Origin: Variovorax sp.
GTDB taxonomy: Bacteria; Pseudomonadota; Gammaproteobacteria; Burkholderiales; Burkholderiaceae_C
Assembly: GCA_004210915.1 (NCBI GenBank)
Contig: SEGS01000016.1
Coordinates: 1 to 51,727 of the forward strand
Length of the DNA stretch: 51,727 bases
Reading direction: 5' to 3'
A program made the position numbers and the translations under genes. The notes under the pieces are model-generated. The model had not been told where the DNA came from. It saw nothing but the letters and a program-made list of their open reading frames with translations, and made no database searches. This document shows positions 1 to 9,489 of the stretch, one piece after another. How positions within the stretch are numbered: the first letter of the stretch is position 1; every line of letters begins with the position of its first letter.

Positions 1-450
1 GACGGCTGGTTCAGGACCGGCGACCTGGGTGTCTTTGACGAGGCGGGTTACCTGAAGATCACGGGGCGCCTGAAGGACATGTTCATCGTCGGCGGCTCCA
101 ATGCGTATCCGGCGGAGATAGAGCGCATGCTGCAAAGCCATCCGCAGGTGAAGCAGGCGGTCGTCGTGGGGGTACCCGACCGGCGGCTGGGCGAGGTCGG
201 CATGGCGTTCGTGCAACTGCATGAAGGCGAGGCGGTCGAGGCACCGGCGTTGTCGGCCTATTGCCGTGAGCGTATGGCCGACTACAAGGTACCGCGCCAC
301 ATCCGTTTCGTGGATGATTTTCCGCGCACGCCGACCGGCAAGATCCAGCGCTTCATACTGGCCGGGCAGGCGAAGGACGCATCCGCCCCGGTTGCCCACG
401 CTGTTGAAACAGCAGCGGCTACCCCGGGCCGGACGACCGCTGCCACATAA
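1..450 (+). CDS. Acyl-CoA ligase (AMP-binding), C-terminal part, cut by window edge
   Basis: The frame is open from base 1 and gives the last 149 residues of an ANL-superfamily acyl-CoA synthetase. These enzymes activate a carboxylic acid to acyl-AMP and then to acyl-CoA. The visible part starts at the hinge region (DGWFRTGDLG, then GRLKDM) and carries the C-terminal lid with PTGKIQR, whose Lys is the usual adenylation residue. A short Ala/Thr-rich tail follows. The N-terminal domain that decides chain length or aromatic substrate is outside the window, so the substrate is unknown. A TetR gene and an enoyl-CoA hydratase follow on the same strand, which suggests a beta-oxidation-like cluster. 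Confidence 0.9.
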   Translation, partial: DGWFRTGDLGVFDEAGYLKITGRLKDMFIVGGSNAYPAEIERMLQSHPQVKQAVVVGVPDRRLGEVGMAFVQLHEGEAVEAPALSAYCRERMADYKVPRHIRFVDDFPRTPTGKIQRFILAGQAKDASAPVAHAVETAAATPGRTTAAT

Positions 451-499
451 TCCTGAAGATCAAAACTTCGACAGCCGCGACAGCCGCAGCGCCCACACG

Positions 500-1093
500 A
501 TGCCCATGCGAGAGCAACTCCGGAATTTCAAGAAAGAGCGGATCATGCAGGAGGCGGAGCGCCTTTTTTTCGAGCGCGGCTTTCGCGGTACCAGCCTGGA
601 AGCCATCGCCGATTCGATGGGCATGACCAAACCCTTCGTCTACGGCATCTATGACAAGAAAACCGACATCCTCTATGACATTTCGCTGCGCAACATCAGC
701 ATGTCGCTCGAGGCCGTCGAAAGTGCACGCCAGACGGGCGGCACGCCCGCCGACAGGCTGGCCGAGGTCGCCCGCCGCCTCACACGTGTCTGCATAGAAC
801 ACCGCGAGGCCGTCACGGTCTTTTTTCGCGAAGAGGCATCGCTCGAGCCCGAACACCTGCTGGTCATCAATGACATGAAGGGCCGGGTCGACCGCGCCAT
901 CGGCGAGTTGCTGCAGGAAGGTGTTGCGGCCGGCATCTTTCAGGTGTCAGACGTGCGCATTGCTGCGCTCGCCATCGGCGGCATGATCAGCTGGACTTAC
1001 AGCTGGTACCGGCCTGCGGGACGCCTGAGCGCCGAAGACATCCAGTCGCAGATGGCCCTTCTGGCGCTGCGGGTGGCCGGATTTAAAACCTGA
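500..1093 (+). CDS. TetR/AcrR family transcriptional regulator
   Basis: The product is 197 residues. The N-terminal TetR helix-turn-helix is clear (AERLFFERGF, then TSLEAIADSMGMTKPFVYGI at about residues 20-50), followed by an all-helical ligand domain. The open frame extends upstream into the ligase gene. ATG 500 is preferred because the TetR fold begins there (MPMREQLRNF) and it lies 49 bases after the ligase stop. It sits between an acyl-CoA ligase and an enoyl-CoA hydratase, so control of acyl-CoA catabolism by an acyl-CoA ligand is a reasonable inference. No clear operator was seen in the short gaps. Confidence 0.88.
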   Translation: MPMREQLRNFKKERIMQEAERLFFERGFRGTSLEAIADSMGMTKPFVYGIYDKKTDILYDISLRNISMSLEAVESARQTGGTPADRLAEVARRLTRVCIEHREAVTVFFREEASLEPEHLLVINDMKGRVDRAIGELLQEGVAAGIFQVSDVRIAALAIGGMISWTYSWYRPAGRLSAEDIQSQMALLALRVAGFKT

Positions 1094-1152
1094 TCACTCG
1101 CGCGCGGCGCTCAGGTGCCGGGGCGGGTGAACCACGATTGAAGGAGACAAGC

Positions 1153-1941
1153 ATGCGCATCGACATCAGCCGTCCCGAACCGTACATCGCACTGGTGACC
1201 ATCAACAATCCCGCCCGCCGCAATGCATTGAGTTCCGCGGGGTTCCACGGCCTTGCAGCCGCCTGGCGTCAGCTCGGCAGCGACCCGTCGGTGCGCTGCA
1301 TCGTCGTGACCGGAGAGGGTAGCCAGGCGTTCTGCTCGGGCGCGCAGCTGGACGCTGATTTTTCGGCGGAGCCTGCGGTCGACGACATGGTCGATGCGGC
1401 CTTGCTCAAGACCGGCTTGCTGGGCAAGCCGCTGGTGGCTGCCGTCAACGGGCACTGCGTCGCGGGCGGCTTCGAGCTGATGCTGGCCTGCGACCTGCGC
1501 GTGGTCAGCGAACAGGCCTTGCTGGGATTGCCGGAGGTGCGTTGGGCCATCGTGCCGTCGGGCGGCGGTGCGATGAAACTGATCGAACAGATCGGCCATG
1601 CCCGCGCGATGCAGCTGATGCTCACGGCAGAGTTGGTCAGTGCGGCCACGGCCCTGGATTTCGGCCTGGTGAACAGCGTCGTTCCGGCCGGCGACGTTCT
1701 GGAAACCGCGTTGGCGTTCGCGCGCAGGATCGCCTCGAACAGCCCGCTCGCGGTGTACATGACAAAGCAGTCGGCGCTGGCTGGCCGTTCACTCGGCTGG
1801 CAGGCGCTGGAGGCCGATGAGCGCGCGCGAGTGCGGATCGTCCGCGAAAGCAGCGACGTGCAGATCGGCCGCAGGGCCTTCCTCGACAAGACGCTACCCG
1901 CCTATCCTGACTATCCTGACTATCCGTGTTCTCCTGGATAG
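1153..1941 (+). CDS. Enoyl-CoA hydratase/isomerase family protein
   Basis: The product is 262 residues, normal for the crotonase family, which hydrates 2-enoyl-CoA or does related isomerase or lyase chemistry. Seen: oxyanion-hole segment FCSGAQLDAD near residues 62-71, AAVNGHCVAGGFELMLACDL near 96-115, and LPEVRWAIVPSGGG. The Glu of GGFELML is in the usual first-Glu region. ATG 1153 is chosen over TTG 1138 because AAGGAGA lies at 1141-1147. The last residues form a micro-repeat, AYPDYPDYP, made by repeated TATCCTGAC units, an odd tail for the family. It is probably co-transcribed with the ligase and TetR genes. Confidence 0.9.
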   Translation: MRIDISRPEPYIALVTINNPARRNALSSAGFHGLAAAWRQLGSDPSVRCIVVTGEGSQAFCSGAQLDADFSAEPAVDDMVDAALLKTGLLGKPLVAAVNGHCVAGGFELMLACDLRVVSEQALLGLPEVRWAIVPSGGGAMKLIEQIGHARAMQLMLTAELVSAATALDFGLVNSVVPAGDVLETALAFARRIASNSPLAVYMTKQSALAGRSLGWQALEADERARVRIVRESSDVQIGRRAFLDKTLPAYPDYPDYPCSPG

Positions 1942-1974
1942 CCTCGTCCCGGCCGCGCTGGTGACGGGCCGCGG

Positions 1975-3195
1975 CTATCGCTTTTGCTTTTCAGTCGCAA
2001 ACAAGGTCATCGCTGCCAGCGGAAAACAGGCGCCGATCAGCGACGTCCAGAGCCAGCCGCCGTGCGCGTAAGACCATGTGCTGACGGCTGAGCCGATGGC
2101 GCCGCCGGCAAAGAAAGTCGCCATGAACAGGCCGTTGAGGCGGCCGCGGAGTTCAGCGCCAAGCGCGAAGATGGCGCGCTGGCCGAGGACGAGGTTGGCC
2201 GAAACGCCGAAATCGAGGACGATCGCGGCGACGACCAGCAGGCCGAGCGAAACGGTCGATCCGGCGGACGCCAGATGCGTGATCCCGAATGCCACGGCCA
2301 CCGCGCCCATCGCCAGCCAGCTGGCACGACGGCTCAATCCGCGGTCGGCCATGGCGCCGCCGATCGGCGCGGCCACGGCGCCGGCCACGCCTGCAAGCGC
2401 AAACCAGGCGATGCCGGTTTGCGACAGGCCGAACGTCGGGCCGGCCAGGTACAGCGGGACAGCCGTCCAGAACAGGCTGAACGCGGCGAACAGGCCGGCC
2501 TGGTAGAGCGCGCGGCGGCGCAGCACCGGCGTCGTGCGGACGATCGTCACCATCGACCGGAGCATGTCGGTGTAATGCAACCCGGCGTTCGGCTTGCGCA
2601 CCGGAAGCGCCAGCCGCAAGACGACTGCAAGCGCCGCCGTGAGCGCGGCGGAGATCAGGAACATCGCGTTCCACGACCAGCGGTCGGCGACGAAACTGGC
2701 GACCGGCCGCGCCAGCATGATGCCGAGCATCAGCCCGCTCATGACGTTGCCCAGCGCCTTGCCGCGGCCCGCTTCTGCAGTCAGATGCGCGGCGTAGGGC
2801 ACGAGCACCTGCACCGCGACCGCGCCGGCGCCGATGAACACGGCGGTCGTGAGGAAGGGCGCGGGGTGGGTTGCAAAGGCCTGGGTCAGCAGCGCGAGCA
2901 CTTCAACCGCAAGCAGCGCGAGGACCAGCCGGCGGTTCTCGAACAGGTCGCCGAGCGGCACGATCAGCAGCAATCCGGCTCCGTAGCCGATCTGCGTCAG
3001 GGTGACGATCAGCCCTGCCAGTTGCGTCGGCATTCCGAGCGCGGCGGCGATCGGGCCGGCGAGGGGTTGTGCGTAGTACAGGTTGGCGACGATCAGGCCA
3101 CAGGCCGTGGCCAGCAACAGCGTCATCCACGTGGGCAGTGAGGCTGGAAGGACCGGCTGGTCAGCCAGGGTAGCCGGTTGGGGCGAGGTAGTCAT
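1975..3195 (-). CDS. MFS transporter (drug or metabolite efflux type)
   Basis: The protein has 406 residues and about 12 predicted membrane helices, starting with PTWMTLLLATACGLIVANLY. The segment YYAQPLAGPIAAALGM is typical of the YnfM/sugar-efflux-like MFS subgroup that faces the periplasm in the inner membrane. The motif-A-like loop GDLFENRR is seen between helices 2 and 3. It is convergent with the enoyl-CoA hydratase (33-base gap) and lies downstream of the glucose dehydrogenase gene on the same strand, 210 bases away. The substrate cannot be read from sequence. Confidence 0.88.
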   Translation of the reverse strand: MTTSPQPATLADQPVLPASLPTWMTLLLATACGLIVANLYYAQPLAGPIAAALGMPTQLAGLIVTLTQIGYGAGLLLIVPLGDLFENRRLVLALLAVEVLALLTQAFATHPAPFLTTAVFIGAGAVAVQVLVPYAAHLTAEAGRGKALGNVMSGLMLGIMLARPVASFVADRWSWNAMFLISAALTAALAVVLRLALPVRKPNAGLHYTDMLRSMVTIVRTTPVLRRRALYQAGLFAAFSLFWTAVPLYLAGPTFGLSQTGIAWFALAGVAGAVAAPIGGAMADRGLSRRASWLAMGAVAVAFGITHLASAGSTVSLGLLVVAAIVLDFGVSANLVLGQRAIFALGAELRGRLNGLFMATFFAGGAIGSAVSTWSYAHGGWLWTSLIGACFPLAAMTLFATEKQKR

Positions 3196-3405
3196 GTAGC
3201 GTTCAGGTAAGCGGGCCGCTTGCGCTGTCTCCGCGCGAGGGCTGGTTGGGGCGAGCCGTGCCGGCAGGATGCGTCCGGCCGGCGGCTGCCTCGTGCTGCG
3301 ATGGCACCCCGGAATTGTCGCGGCATCGTGAAAATCCTGCAGGAGGCAGCCGATTCGGGTCGGGACCTGCGCCGGCCGGACTCCGGATCAGGTGATGCGA
3401 CGCCC

Positions 3406-6159
3406 TCAGTTTTTCGGCAGCGCGTAAGCGATCACATGGTCGCCGGCTCTGGTGCCGAGCGAGCCGTGCCCGCCGGCGATCACCAGCAGGTATTGCCGCC
3501 CGTCGGCACCGGTATACGTCATCGGCGTCGCCTGGCCGCCCGCAGGCAGGCGGCTTTGCCAGATCTGCTTGCCGTTGGCAAGGTTGTAGCCGCGCACGTA
3601 GTCGTCGATGGTGCCCGACAAAAAGGCGACGCCGCCGGCCGTGACCATCGGTCCGCCCAGGCTGGGCACGCCCATCTTGAACGGCACGGGGATCGGCGAC
3701 TGGTCGCGCACGGTGCCGTTCCTGTGCATCCAGCTGACCTTGCCGGTGACCAGGTCGACGCCGGCGACGTAACCCCACGGCGGCGCCTGGCACGGGATGC
3801 CCAGTGGCGACAGGAACGGGCCCATCTTCGCGGCAAACGGCGCGCCGAAGTTTTCATTCAGCGCCGGCAGGCTGCCGGTCGGCTCGCCCTTGCCCTGCAC
3901 CATCAGCGCGGTGTCGTTCGGGCGCGGGATCAGCTTCGAGGTGAACGCGAGGTAGGTTGGTGTGGTGAATGCCATCTGGCGCTGCGGGTCGATCGCCACG
4001 CCACCCCAGTTGAAGACGCCGAAGTTGCCCGGATAAATCAGCGATCCCTGCGTCGACGGCGGCGTGAAGCGGCCTTCGTAGCGCAGCTTCTTCAGTGCGA
4101 CCCGGCAGGCCATCTGGTCGAACATCGTCGCACCCCACATGTCGCGGCCGGTCAGCATCTTCGGCTCGAATGACAGTGCGGATTTGGGCTGCGTGGCCGC
4201 CGTGCGGTCGCCTTCGGCGGCACCTTGCGGGGCAGGCACTTCGGTGACGGGCAGGATCGGCTTGCCGGTACGGCGGTCAAGCACAAAGATCTCGCCCTGC
4301 TTGGTCGGCTGGACCAGCGCGGGTACGACGGCGCCGTTGATGGTCAGGTCGACCAGGCTTGGCTGCGAAGGCACGTCGTAGTCCCACAAATCGTGGTGGA
4401 CGGTCTGGAACTCCCAGCGCGCCTTGCCAGTCGCGAGGTCGAGCGCAACGACGGAGGACGAATATTTCTCCACCGCTGGCGTGCGGTTGCCGCCCCACTG
4501 GTCGGGCGGCTGGTTGCCCAGCGGCACATAGACCAGGCCCAGCGCTTCGTCGACGCTTGAGATCGACCAGCTGTTCGGCGAGTTCGGCGTGTAGCGCTCG
4601 CCGGGGCCGATGGGCGCGGTGGCGTCGGGCTTGCCCGAATCCCAGTTCCAGACCAGCGCGCCGGTATTGATGTCGAACGCGCGGATCACGCCCGACTGCT
4701 CTTTTGTCGAGACGTTGTCGAGCACGGTGCCGCCGACGATCACCACCCTGGCGGTGACGACGACCGGCGAGGTCGAGTAGTACGAGCCAGGGTTCAGGTT
4801 CGGCATGTTCGCCCAGAGGTCGATCTGCCCGCGCCCGCCGCCGAAGTTGGCGCAGACTGCGCCGCTGTTCGGGTCGAGCGCGATCAGCCGGCCGTCGGCG
4901 GTGGGCATGAACAGTTTTGCGCTGCAGGTGGTGGTGAGTCCGGTGGCGGCCGCGACCGGCTGGCCGGGGTTGGCGGTGGCGGGCGGCGCGACCGGCATGG
5001 GGTGCGTGCCGTTTGAAGCGCCAGCCGATGCTGCGAGGGCTGCAGGAGCCGTTGCAGCGGCTGGAGTCGGCGTCGGGCTGGCGGTAACGGGGGCAGGGTC
5101 CAGTGCAGGCAGCGAAGAAGGCGCGGTGCCGTCGCCGCTGACGGCGGCGATTTCAGCGGCCAACGGCATTTTGCTGGAGACAGCACCGGTGCTCGACGTG
5201 GCCGTGCCCATTGAAGAGGAGCCGCCGACCAGTGACGCAGGCAGCGATCCGGCCGGCGCCGGCTGGTAAGACAGGCCGCGGCAGGTCAGATGTTGCAGCG
5301 CCAGCTTGCTCTGGATCTGCGGGTTGTAGCGCCAGATTTCAGCGCCCGTCGTCGCATCGAGCGCAATCACGGACTGGTGCGGCGTGCAGAAGTACAGCCG
5401 GTTGCCGATCTTCAGCGGCGTCGCCTGGAAGGTCGTCTCGACCGGATCGCCGTCGCGGCCGCGAACATCGCCGGTGCGGTATTGCCACGCCACCTGCAGC
5501 CCGGCAACGTTGTCGGGCGTGATCTGGCCCAGCGGCGAGTAACGTTGCCCGTAACCGGTGCGGCCGTAAGCGTGCCATTCGTCCGGCGGCGTTCCGCCGC
5601 GCGAGCCGTCATTGGGTGCCGGCACGGTAACGGGCGAGGGCGTCGCATCGGCCTTGATCTCGTGCGCGTCATGAAACCACGAGGCGACCGACACCACGAG
5701 GAACAGCGCCAGCGAGGCGCCCAACGCGATCTTTCCTGCGCGAAGGCCCGGTGTCGAGCGATCGAGCTGGACCTTGCGAGGCAGGCCGTTTTCGGTCGGC
5801 ACGTAAGGCACCAGCGCCCGCGTGACCCACGGCGTCAGCAGGTGCAGCCCGATCACAAAGATGACGTCGCCCCGCGCCGCCAGCGGCCACCAGTCTAGGC
5901 CGGCTTCCCACAAGGCCCAGGCCAGTGTGCCGACGACCAGCAATCCAAAAACGATGAGTGCGGCGGGCGAGCGGCGCATCAGCAACACGCCAGACACGAT
6001 AAACAACACGCCGGCCACGAGGTAATACCAGGTGTCGCCCAGCGCGATCAGCCAGGCACCGGTCGCGCCCGTGACGAGGCCGACCAGCATCAGCAAAATG
6101 CCGGACACCAGAAGCGCGGCGGGAATGTGGGGGGTGCGGGATGTCGGGACGGTGGACAC
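3406..6159 (-). CDS. gcd: Membrane-bound PQQ-dependent glucose dehydrogenase (quinoprotein), with insertion
   Basis: This enzyme oxidises glucose to gluconolactone in the periplasm and passes electrons to ubiquinone. The N-terminal about 150 residues form five membrane helices; the rest is the eight-bladed quinoprotein propeller. Conserved pieces seen include EWHAYGRTGYGQRYSPL, HLTCRG (His290, matching E. coli His262), NSPNSW, WGGNRTP, the HHDLWDYDVP Asp region, IFVLDRRTG, MWGATMFDQ and the C-terminal RLPAGGQATPMTY. The GTG start at 6159 is chosen because GGAGAGCAACAC precedes it and the first helix follows soon after; the frame stays open to 6264. At 917 residues it is about 120 longer than usual, because of an Ala/Pro/Ser/Thr-rich stretch at residues about 303-408. 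Confidence 0.93.
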   Translation of the reverse strand: MSTVPTSRTPHIPAALLVSGILLMLVGLVTGATGAWLIALGDTWYYLVAGVLFIVSGVLLMRRSPAALIVFGLLVVGTLAWALWEAGLDWWPLAARGDVIFVIGLHLLTPWVTRALVPYVPTENGLPRKVQLDRSTPGLRAGKIALGASLALFLVVSVASWFHDAHEIKADATPSPVTVPAPNDGSRGGTPPDEWHAYGRTGYGQRYSPLGQITPDNVAGLQVAWQYRTGDVRGRDGDPVETTFQATPLKIGNRLYFCTPHQSVIALDATTGAEIWRYNPQIQSKLALQHLTCRGLSYQPAPAGSLPASLVGGSSSMGTATSSTGAVSSKMPLAAEIAAVSGDGTAPSSLPALDPAPVTASPTPTPAAATAPAALAASAGASNGTHPMPVAPPATANPGQPVAAATGLTTTCSAKLFMPTADGRLIALDPNSGAVCANFGGGRGQIDLWANMPNLNPGSYYSTSPVVVTARVVIVGGTVLDNVSTKEQSGVIRAFDINTGALVWNWDSGKPDATAPIGPGERYTPNSPNSWSISSVDEALGLVYVPLGNQPPDQWGGNRTPAVEKYSSSVVALDLATGKARWEFQTVHHDLWDYDVPSQPSLVDLTINGAVVPALVQPTKQGEIFVLDRRTGKPILPVTEVPAPQGAAEGDRTAATQPKSALSFEPKMLTGRDMWGATMFDQMACRVALKKLRYEGRFTPPSTQGSLIYPGNFGVFNWGGVAIDPQRQMAFTTPTYLAFTSKLIPRPNDTALMVQGKGEPTGSLPALNENFGAPFAAKMGPFLSPLGIPCQAPPWGYVAGVDLVTGKVSWMHRNGTVRDQSPIPVPFKMGVPSLGGPMVTAGGVAFLSGTIDDYVRGYNLANGKQIWQSRLPAGGQATPMTYTGADGRQYLLVIAGGHGSLGTRAGDHVIAYALPKN
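4936..5262 (-). other. Low-complexity Pro/Ala/Ser/Thr insertion inside gcd
   Basis: About 105 codons encode a disordered-looking segment (for example ASPTPTPAAATAPAALAAS). It lies between the PQQ-contacting HLTCRGLSY and CSAKLFMPTADGRL. In E. coli Gcd, as I recall it, this place holds only about 15 residues. The reading frame is intact and flanking motifs are complete, so it is a real loop expansion rather than a frameshift artefact. Confidence 0.8.
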
Positions 6160-6398
6160 GTGTTGCTCTCCAGAAGATGACGGCGTTGCGGGTTGCAGTG
6201 CGTGAGCAGGACCCCTCACGGTATGTGGGGTGGCCGCGCACTGCGTTGCTGCCAGCACTTTCAAGTTAGCAGCAGGCGCGCCATTCGGGCGTCAGCTTAG
6301 TCCCGACCGATCTGTAGGACCGCACTCAGGATTTCTGAAGACAAGGTACGGTGCCCAGGTCATTTCCGAGTCCGCTCCAGGTCGGCCTGAGTTCCGCG

Positions 6399-7223
6399 TC
6401 AGTCCCACGCGGGCGCAAGACCTGCGGGGTTCACCTCGCGACCATTTCGTTCCAGTGCAGCGATTTGCGCCATTTCCGGGTCGCTCAGCGTGAGCAAGGT
6501 TGCCTTGAGGTTGCTTTCAAGGTTGGCGCGTTTCGTTGATGACGGGATCACCGCATGACCCAGCTGCATCGCCCACGCCATCGCGACTTGCGCGGAGGTC
6601 ACGCCATGGACTTTTGCGATGTCGGCCAGTACCGGGTCCTGCAAGACCTTGCCGTAGGCGAGCGTCATGTACGACGTGATGTGGATGCCCTGCTTTTTTG
6701 CGAATTCGACCAGCTTCAGGTTTTGCAGGTAGGGGCTGAGCTCGACCTGGTTCGTCGAGATGTTGGCGGCGCCGACCGCATCGATGGCTTCCTGCAACAG
6801 CGCGATGTTGAAGTTGGACACGCCGATCCTTCTGGTCAGTCCTTGCGCTTTCGCTTGCATCAGCTCGCCCAGCGTTTCGGCCAGTGGAACTGCACCGCCG
6901 GGCGACGGCCAGTGGATCAGCGTCAGGTTGACGTGGGCGGTTCGCAGTTTTTCGAGGCTCTCCTTCAAGCTGGGGATCACGTGTCCGGCCGCCAGATTGG
7001 CAGTCCAGATTTTGGTGGTGATGAACAGGTCGCCGCGCGCGATGCCGCTGCCGGCGATGGCCTGGCCGACCTCGGCTTCGTTGCCGTAGATTTGCGCCGT
7101 GTCGATGGCCCGGTAACCAAGCTCGAGCGCGGTGGTGACCGAGTCGATGACGGCCTGGTCTTTCAGGCGAAAGGTGCCGAGTCCGAAGGACGGGATGCTG
7201 GAATGGCTTGGAGTGGTGGTCAT
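6399..7223 (-). CDS. dkgB: Aldo/keto reductase, 2,5-diketo-D-gluconate reductase B type
   Basis: The product is 274 residues, a NADPH-dependent aldo/keto reductase. The tetrad is visible: Asp41 and Tyr46 in [11 protein letters not shown], Lys71 in LFITTKIW, and His104 in LIHWPSP. VSNFN and the C-terminal [19 protein letters not shown]-binding segment are also present. The start at 7223 (MTTTPSHSS) is chosen because the family begins there; the upstream open frame only overlaps the MFS gene. It lies 20 bases after the MFS gene on the same strand, so the two are probably one operon under the divergent LysR gene. DkgB assignment is by similarity; methylglyoxal or other aldehydes are alternative substrates. 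Co-location with glucose dehydrogenase would fit ketogluconate metabolism. Confidence 0.87.
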   Translation of the reverse strand: MTTTPSHSSIPSFGLGTFRLKDQAVIDSVTTALELGYRAIDTAQIYGNEAEVGQAIAGSGIARGDLFITTKIWTANLAAGHVIPSLKESLEKLRTAHVNLTLIHWPSPGGAVPLAETLGELMQAKAQGLTRRIGVSNFNIALLQEAIDAVGAANISTNQVELSPYLQNLKLVEFAKKQGIHITSYMTLAYGKVLQDPVLADIAKVHGVTSAQVAMAWAMQLGHAVIPSSTKRANLESNLKATLLTLSDPEMAQIAALERNGREVNPAGLAPAWD

Positions 7224-7243
7224 GGTTTGTTCCCGAGGAAAAA

Positions 7244-8446
7244 TCAGTGTGCAGGTGCCGGGCTGGCACCGGCCTGGTTGGCCGGAATACCGGCTTTGAT
7301 ATCGAGGCGGCCGCTCCAGTACGTCGCTGCCAGCGCGCCCAGTACCACGACGCCGCCTATCCACGGCGTGTGCATCAGGCCGACGTGTGCCACGACGAGG
7401 CCGCCGGCCCAGGCTGCGAAGGCGATGCCGACGTTGAAGGCGGCGATGTTCAGGCCCGAGGCGACGTCGACCGCGTCCGGCGCAACACGTTCGGCCTGGC
7501 GCACCACGTAAACCTGCAGCCCGGGCACATTGCCGAAAGCCACGCCGCCCCACATCAGCACGGTGGCGACGGCCAGCCAGGGGTGCGGCGCGGTGAAATT
7601 GAAGACGAAGAGCACGGCCGCAAGCAGCGCGAAGATGATCTTCAGCGCCGGGATGGGGCCGATCTGGTCAGCCAGCTTGCCGCCCCAGATATTGCCGATT
7701 GCCACCGAAACGCCGTAGACCAGCATCACCCAGCCGATCGCGCCGGCGCCGAATCCGGACTGCTGCAGGATAGGCGCCAGAAACGTAAAAGGGATGAAAG
7801 AGCCGCCGTAGCCGATCGCCGTCGTCGCATACACCAGCAGCAGGCGCGGCTGGGCCAGAACCTTGAACTGCTGCGCCAGCGAGGCTGGCGGCTTGTGCTG
7901 GATGCTTTTCGGGATGAACAGCAGGCTGGTGAGGAAAGCGATCGCACCCAGCGCCGAGACGGCGAGGAAAGTCTCGCGCCAGCCGAAATGCTGGCCGATA
8001 AACGTGCCCAGCGGCACGCCGGTCACGAGCGCCACGGTCAGGCCGGTGAACATGATGGCGATCGCGCTGGCGGCTTTTTCTTTCGGCACCAGACCCGTCG
8101 CGATGGTCGAGCCGATCGAGAAGAACACGCCGTGCGCCAGCCCCGTCAGGATGCGCGCCGCGACCAGCGGGTTGTAGCCGGGCGCCTGCCATGCCAGCAG
8201 GTTGCCGACCGTGAACAGCGCCATCAGCCCCAGCAGCAGCGTCTTGCGCGGGAGCTTGCCGGTCAGCGCGGTCAACACCGGCGCGCCGATGGCCACGCCG
8301 AGCGCGTAAAGGCTGACCAGCAGCCCCGCGGACGGCAGGCTGACGCCAAGGTCGGCCGCCACGGTGGGCAGCAGGCCGACGATGACGAACTCGGTCGTCC
8401 CGATGGCGAACGCGCTGATGGTCAGCGCAAGAAGGGCAATGGGCAT
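7244..8446 (-). CDS. MFS transporter, AraJ/YdhP-like exporter
   Basis: The protein has 400 residues with 12 predicted membrane helices. The N-terminus [20 protein letters not shown] is the hallmark of the AraJ/YdhP/PbuE exporter group, and the motif-A region follows at [10 protein letters not shown]. The start at 8446 is chosen for this conserved N-terminus; the open frame continues antisense through the LysR gene and is not coding there. It is divergent from a LysR gene with a palindrome in between, and the aldo/keto reductase follows at 20 bases. The arrangement suggests export of, or defence against, a compound sensed by the LysR protein. Confidence 0.9.
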   Translation of the reverse strand: MPIALLALTISAFAIGTTEFVIVGLLPTVAADLGVSLPSAGLLVSLYALGVAIGAPVLTALTGKLPRKTLLLGLMALFTVGNLLAWQAPGYNPLVAARILTGLAHGVFFSIGSTIATGLVPKEKAASAIAIMFTGLTVALVTGVPLGTFIGQHFGWRETFLAVSALGAIAFLTSLLFIPKSIQHKPPASLAQQFKVLAQPRLLLVYATTAIGYGGSFIPFTFLAPILQQSGFGAGAIGWVMLVYGVSVAIGNIWGGKLADQIGPIPALKIIFALLAAVLFVFNFTAPHPWLAVATVLMWGGVAFGNVPGLQVYVVRQAERVAPDAVDVASGLNIAAFNVGIAFAAWAGGLVVAHVGLMHTPWIGGVVVLGALAATYWSGRLDIKAGIPANQAGASPAPAH

Positions 8447-8550
8447 GAAGGGCTCCGGAAGGCTGCAAAAGAAAGCAGCGGCAGTTGAATCGAAGCCCGG
8501 AGTTTGCGCCGGTGACCTTTGCAGAAAAAGGCTCTGATGCGCACAATACA

Positions 8551-8567
8551 GTTGACTTGAAATCAAC
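8551..8567. promoter_or_regulatory. Candidate LysR operator (LTTR box)
   Basis: The sequence GTTGACTTGAAATCAAC is a nearly perfect 17-base palindrome that contains T-N11-A. It lies between the divergent MFS gene (start 8446) and LysR gene (start 8586), about 18 bases before the LysR start. This is the usual place for an autoregulatory LysR site. No binding data; assignment is by motif and position. Confidence 0.6.
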
Positions 8568-8585
8568 AATCCTCCCGGACCGACC

Positions 8586-9476
8586 ATGAAAACAACGCTT
8601 GAAGAGCTGCTGGCGTTCCGCGCCGTCGTTGACACCGGCTCCATCACCGCTGCCGCAGACCAGTTGCAGCAAACGGTCTCCGGCGTCAGCCGCGCGCTGG
8701 GCCGGCTCGAGAAAAAACTTGGCACGACGCTGCTGCGGCGCACCACCCGGCGTCTCGAGCTGACCGAGGAAGGCCGGACTTTTCTGGCCCGCGCCCGCGC
8801 CATCCTCGACGCGATGGACGCCGCAGAGGACGAAATCGCCGCGCACCGGCAGGCACCGGCCGGCCTGCTGCGGGTTAACGCCGCCGCGCCTTTCATGCTG
8901 CATGCCGTCGTGCCGCTGATGCCGGCTTTCAGCGTGCTTTACCCGCAAATCCGGCTGGAGCTGAACACCGACGACCTGAACGTCGACCTGCTCCAGCAAC
9001 GCACCGACATCGCCATCCGCATTGGCGAGTTGCGCGATTCGACGCTGCATGCGCGGCCGCTGTGCACCAGCCGCCTGCGCGTGCTGGCCAGTCCCGCTTA
9101 CATCGCGCAACACGGGAAGCCCAGACGCGTTGCAGACCTCGCCGGGCGAACCTGCATCGGCAACAGCCAAGTCGCGTCGCTGAACCACTGGCCGCTGCGC
9201 GGTGCACATGGCGACACTTATGACTCGGCGCCAGTGCTGACGGCGTCGAGCGGCGAAACCATGCGCCACCTCGCGCTGGCCGGCATGGGCATCGTCTGCC
9301 TGGCCGACTTCATGACCGGAGCCGACCGCGAAAGCGGCGCCCTGGTGCAACTGCTGGCCAAAGACACGGTCGACATGCGCCAGCCGGTCAACGCGGTGTA
9401 TTACCGCAACACGGCGTTGTCGTCGCGGATCACGGCATTCCTCGACTTCGTCGCGCCGCGCCTCGCCGCAACCTGA
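8586..9476 (+). CDS. LysR family transcriptional regulator
   Basis: The product is 296 residues, the standard length. The N-terminal winged HTH (LLAFRAVVDTGSITAAADQL, then VSGVSRALGRLEKKLG) is followed by RRTTRRLELTEEG and a periplasmic-binding-like effector domain with IAIRIGELRDSTL. It belongs to the group often called DhcR/PecT-like or YafC-like. It is divergent from the MFS exporter and aldo/keto reductase and most likely controls them through the palindrome at 8551-8567. The effector is unknown. Confidence 0.92.
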   Translation: MKTTLEELLAFRAVVDTGSITAAADQLQQTVSGVSRALGRLEKKLGTTLLRRTTRRLELTEEGRTFLARARAILDAMDAAEDEIAAHRQAPAGLLRVNAAAPFMLHAVVPLMPAFSVLYPQIRLELNTDDLNVDLLQQRTDIAIRIGELRDSTLHARPLCTSRLRVLASPAYIAQHGKPRRVADLAGRTCIGNSQVASLNHWPLRGAHGDTYDSAPVLTASSGETMRHLALAGMGIVCLADFMTGADRESGALVQLLAKDTVDMRQPVNAVYYRNTALSSRITAFLDFVAPRLAAT

Positions 9477-9489
9477 TCGCGCGCGAGGC

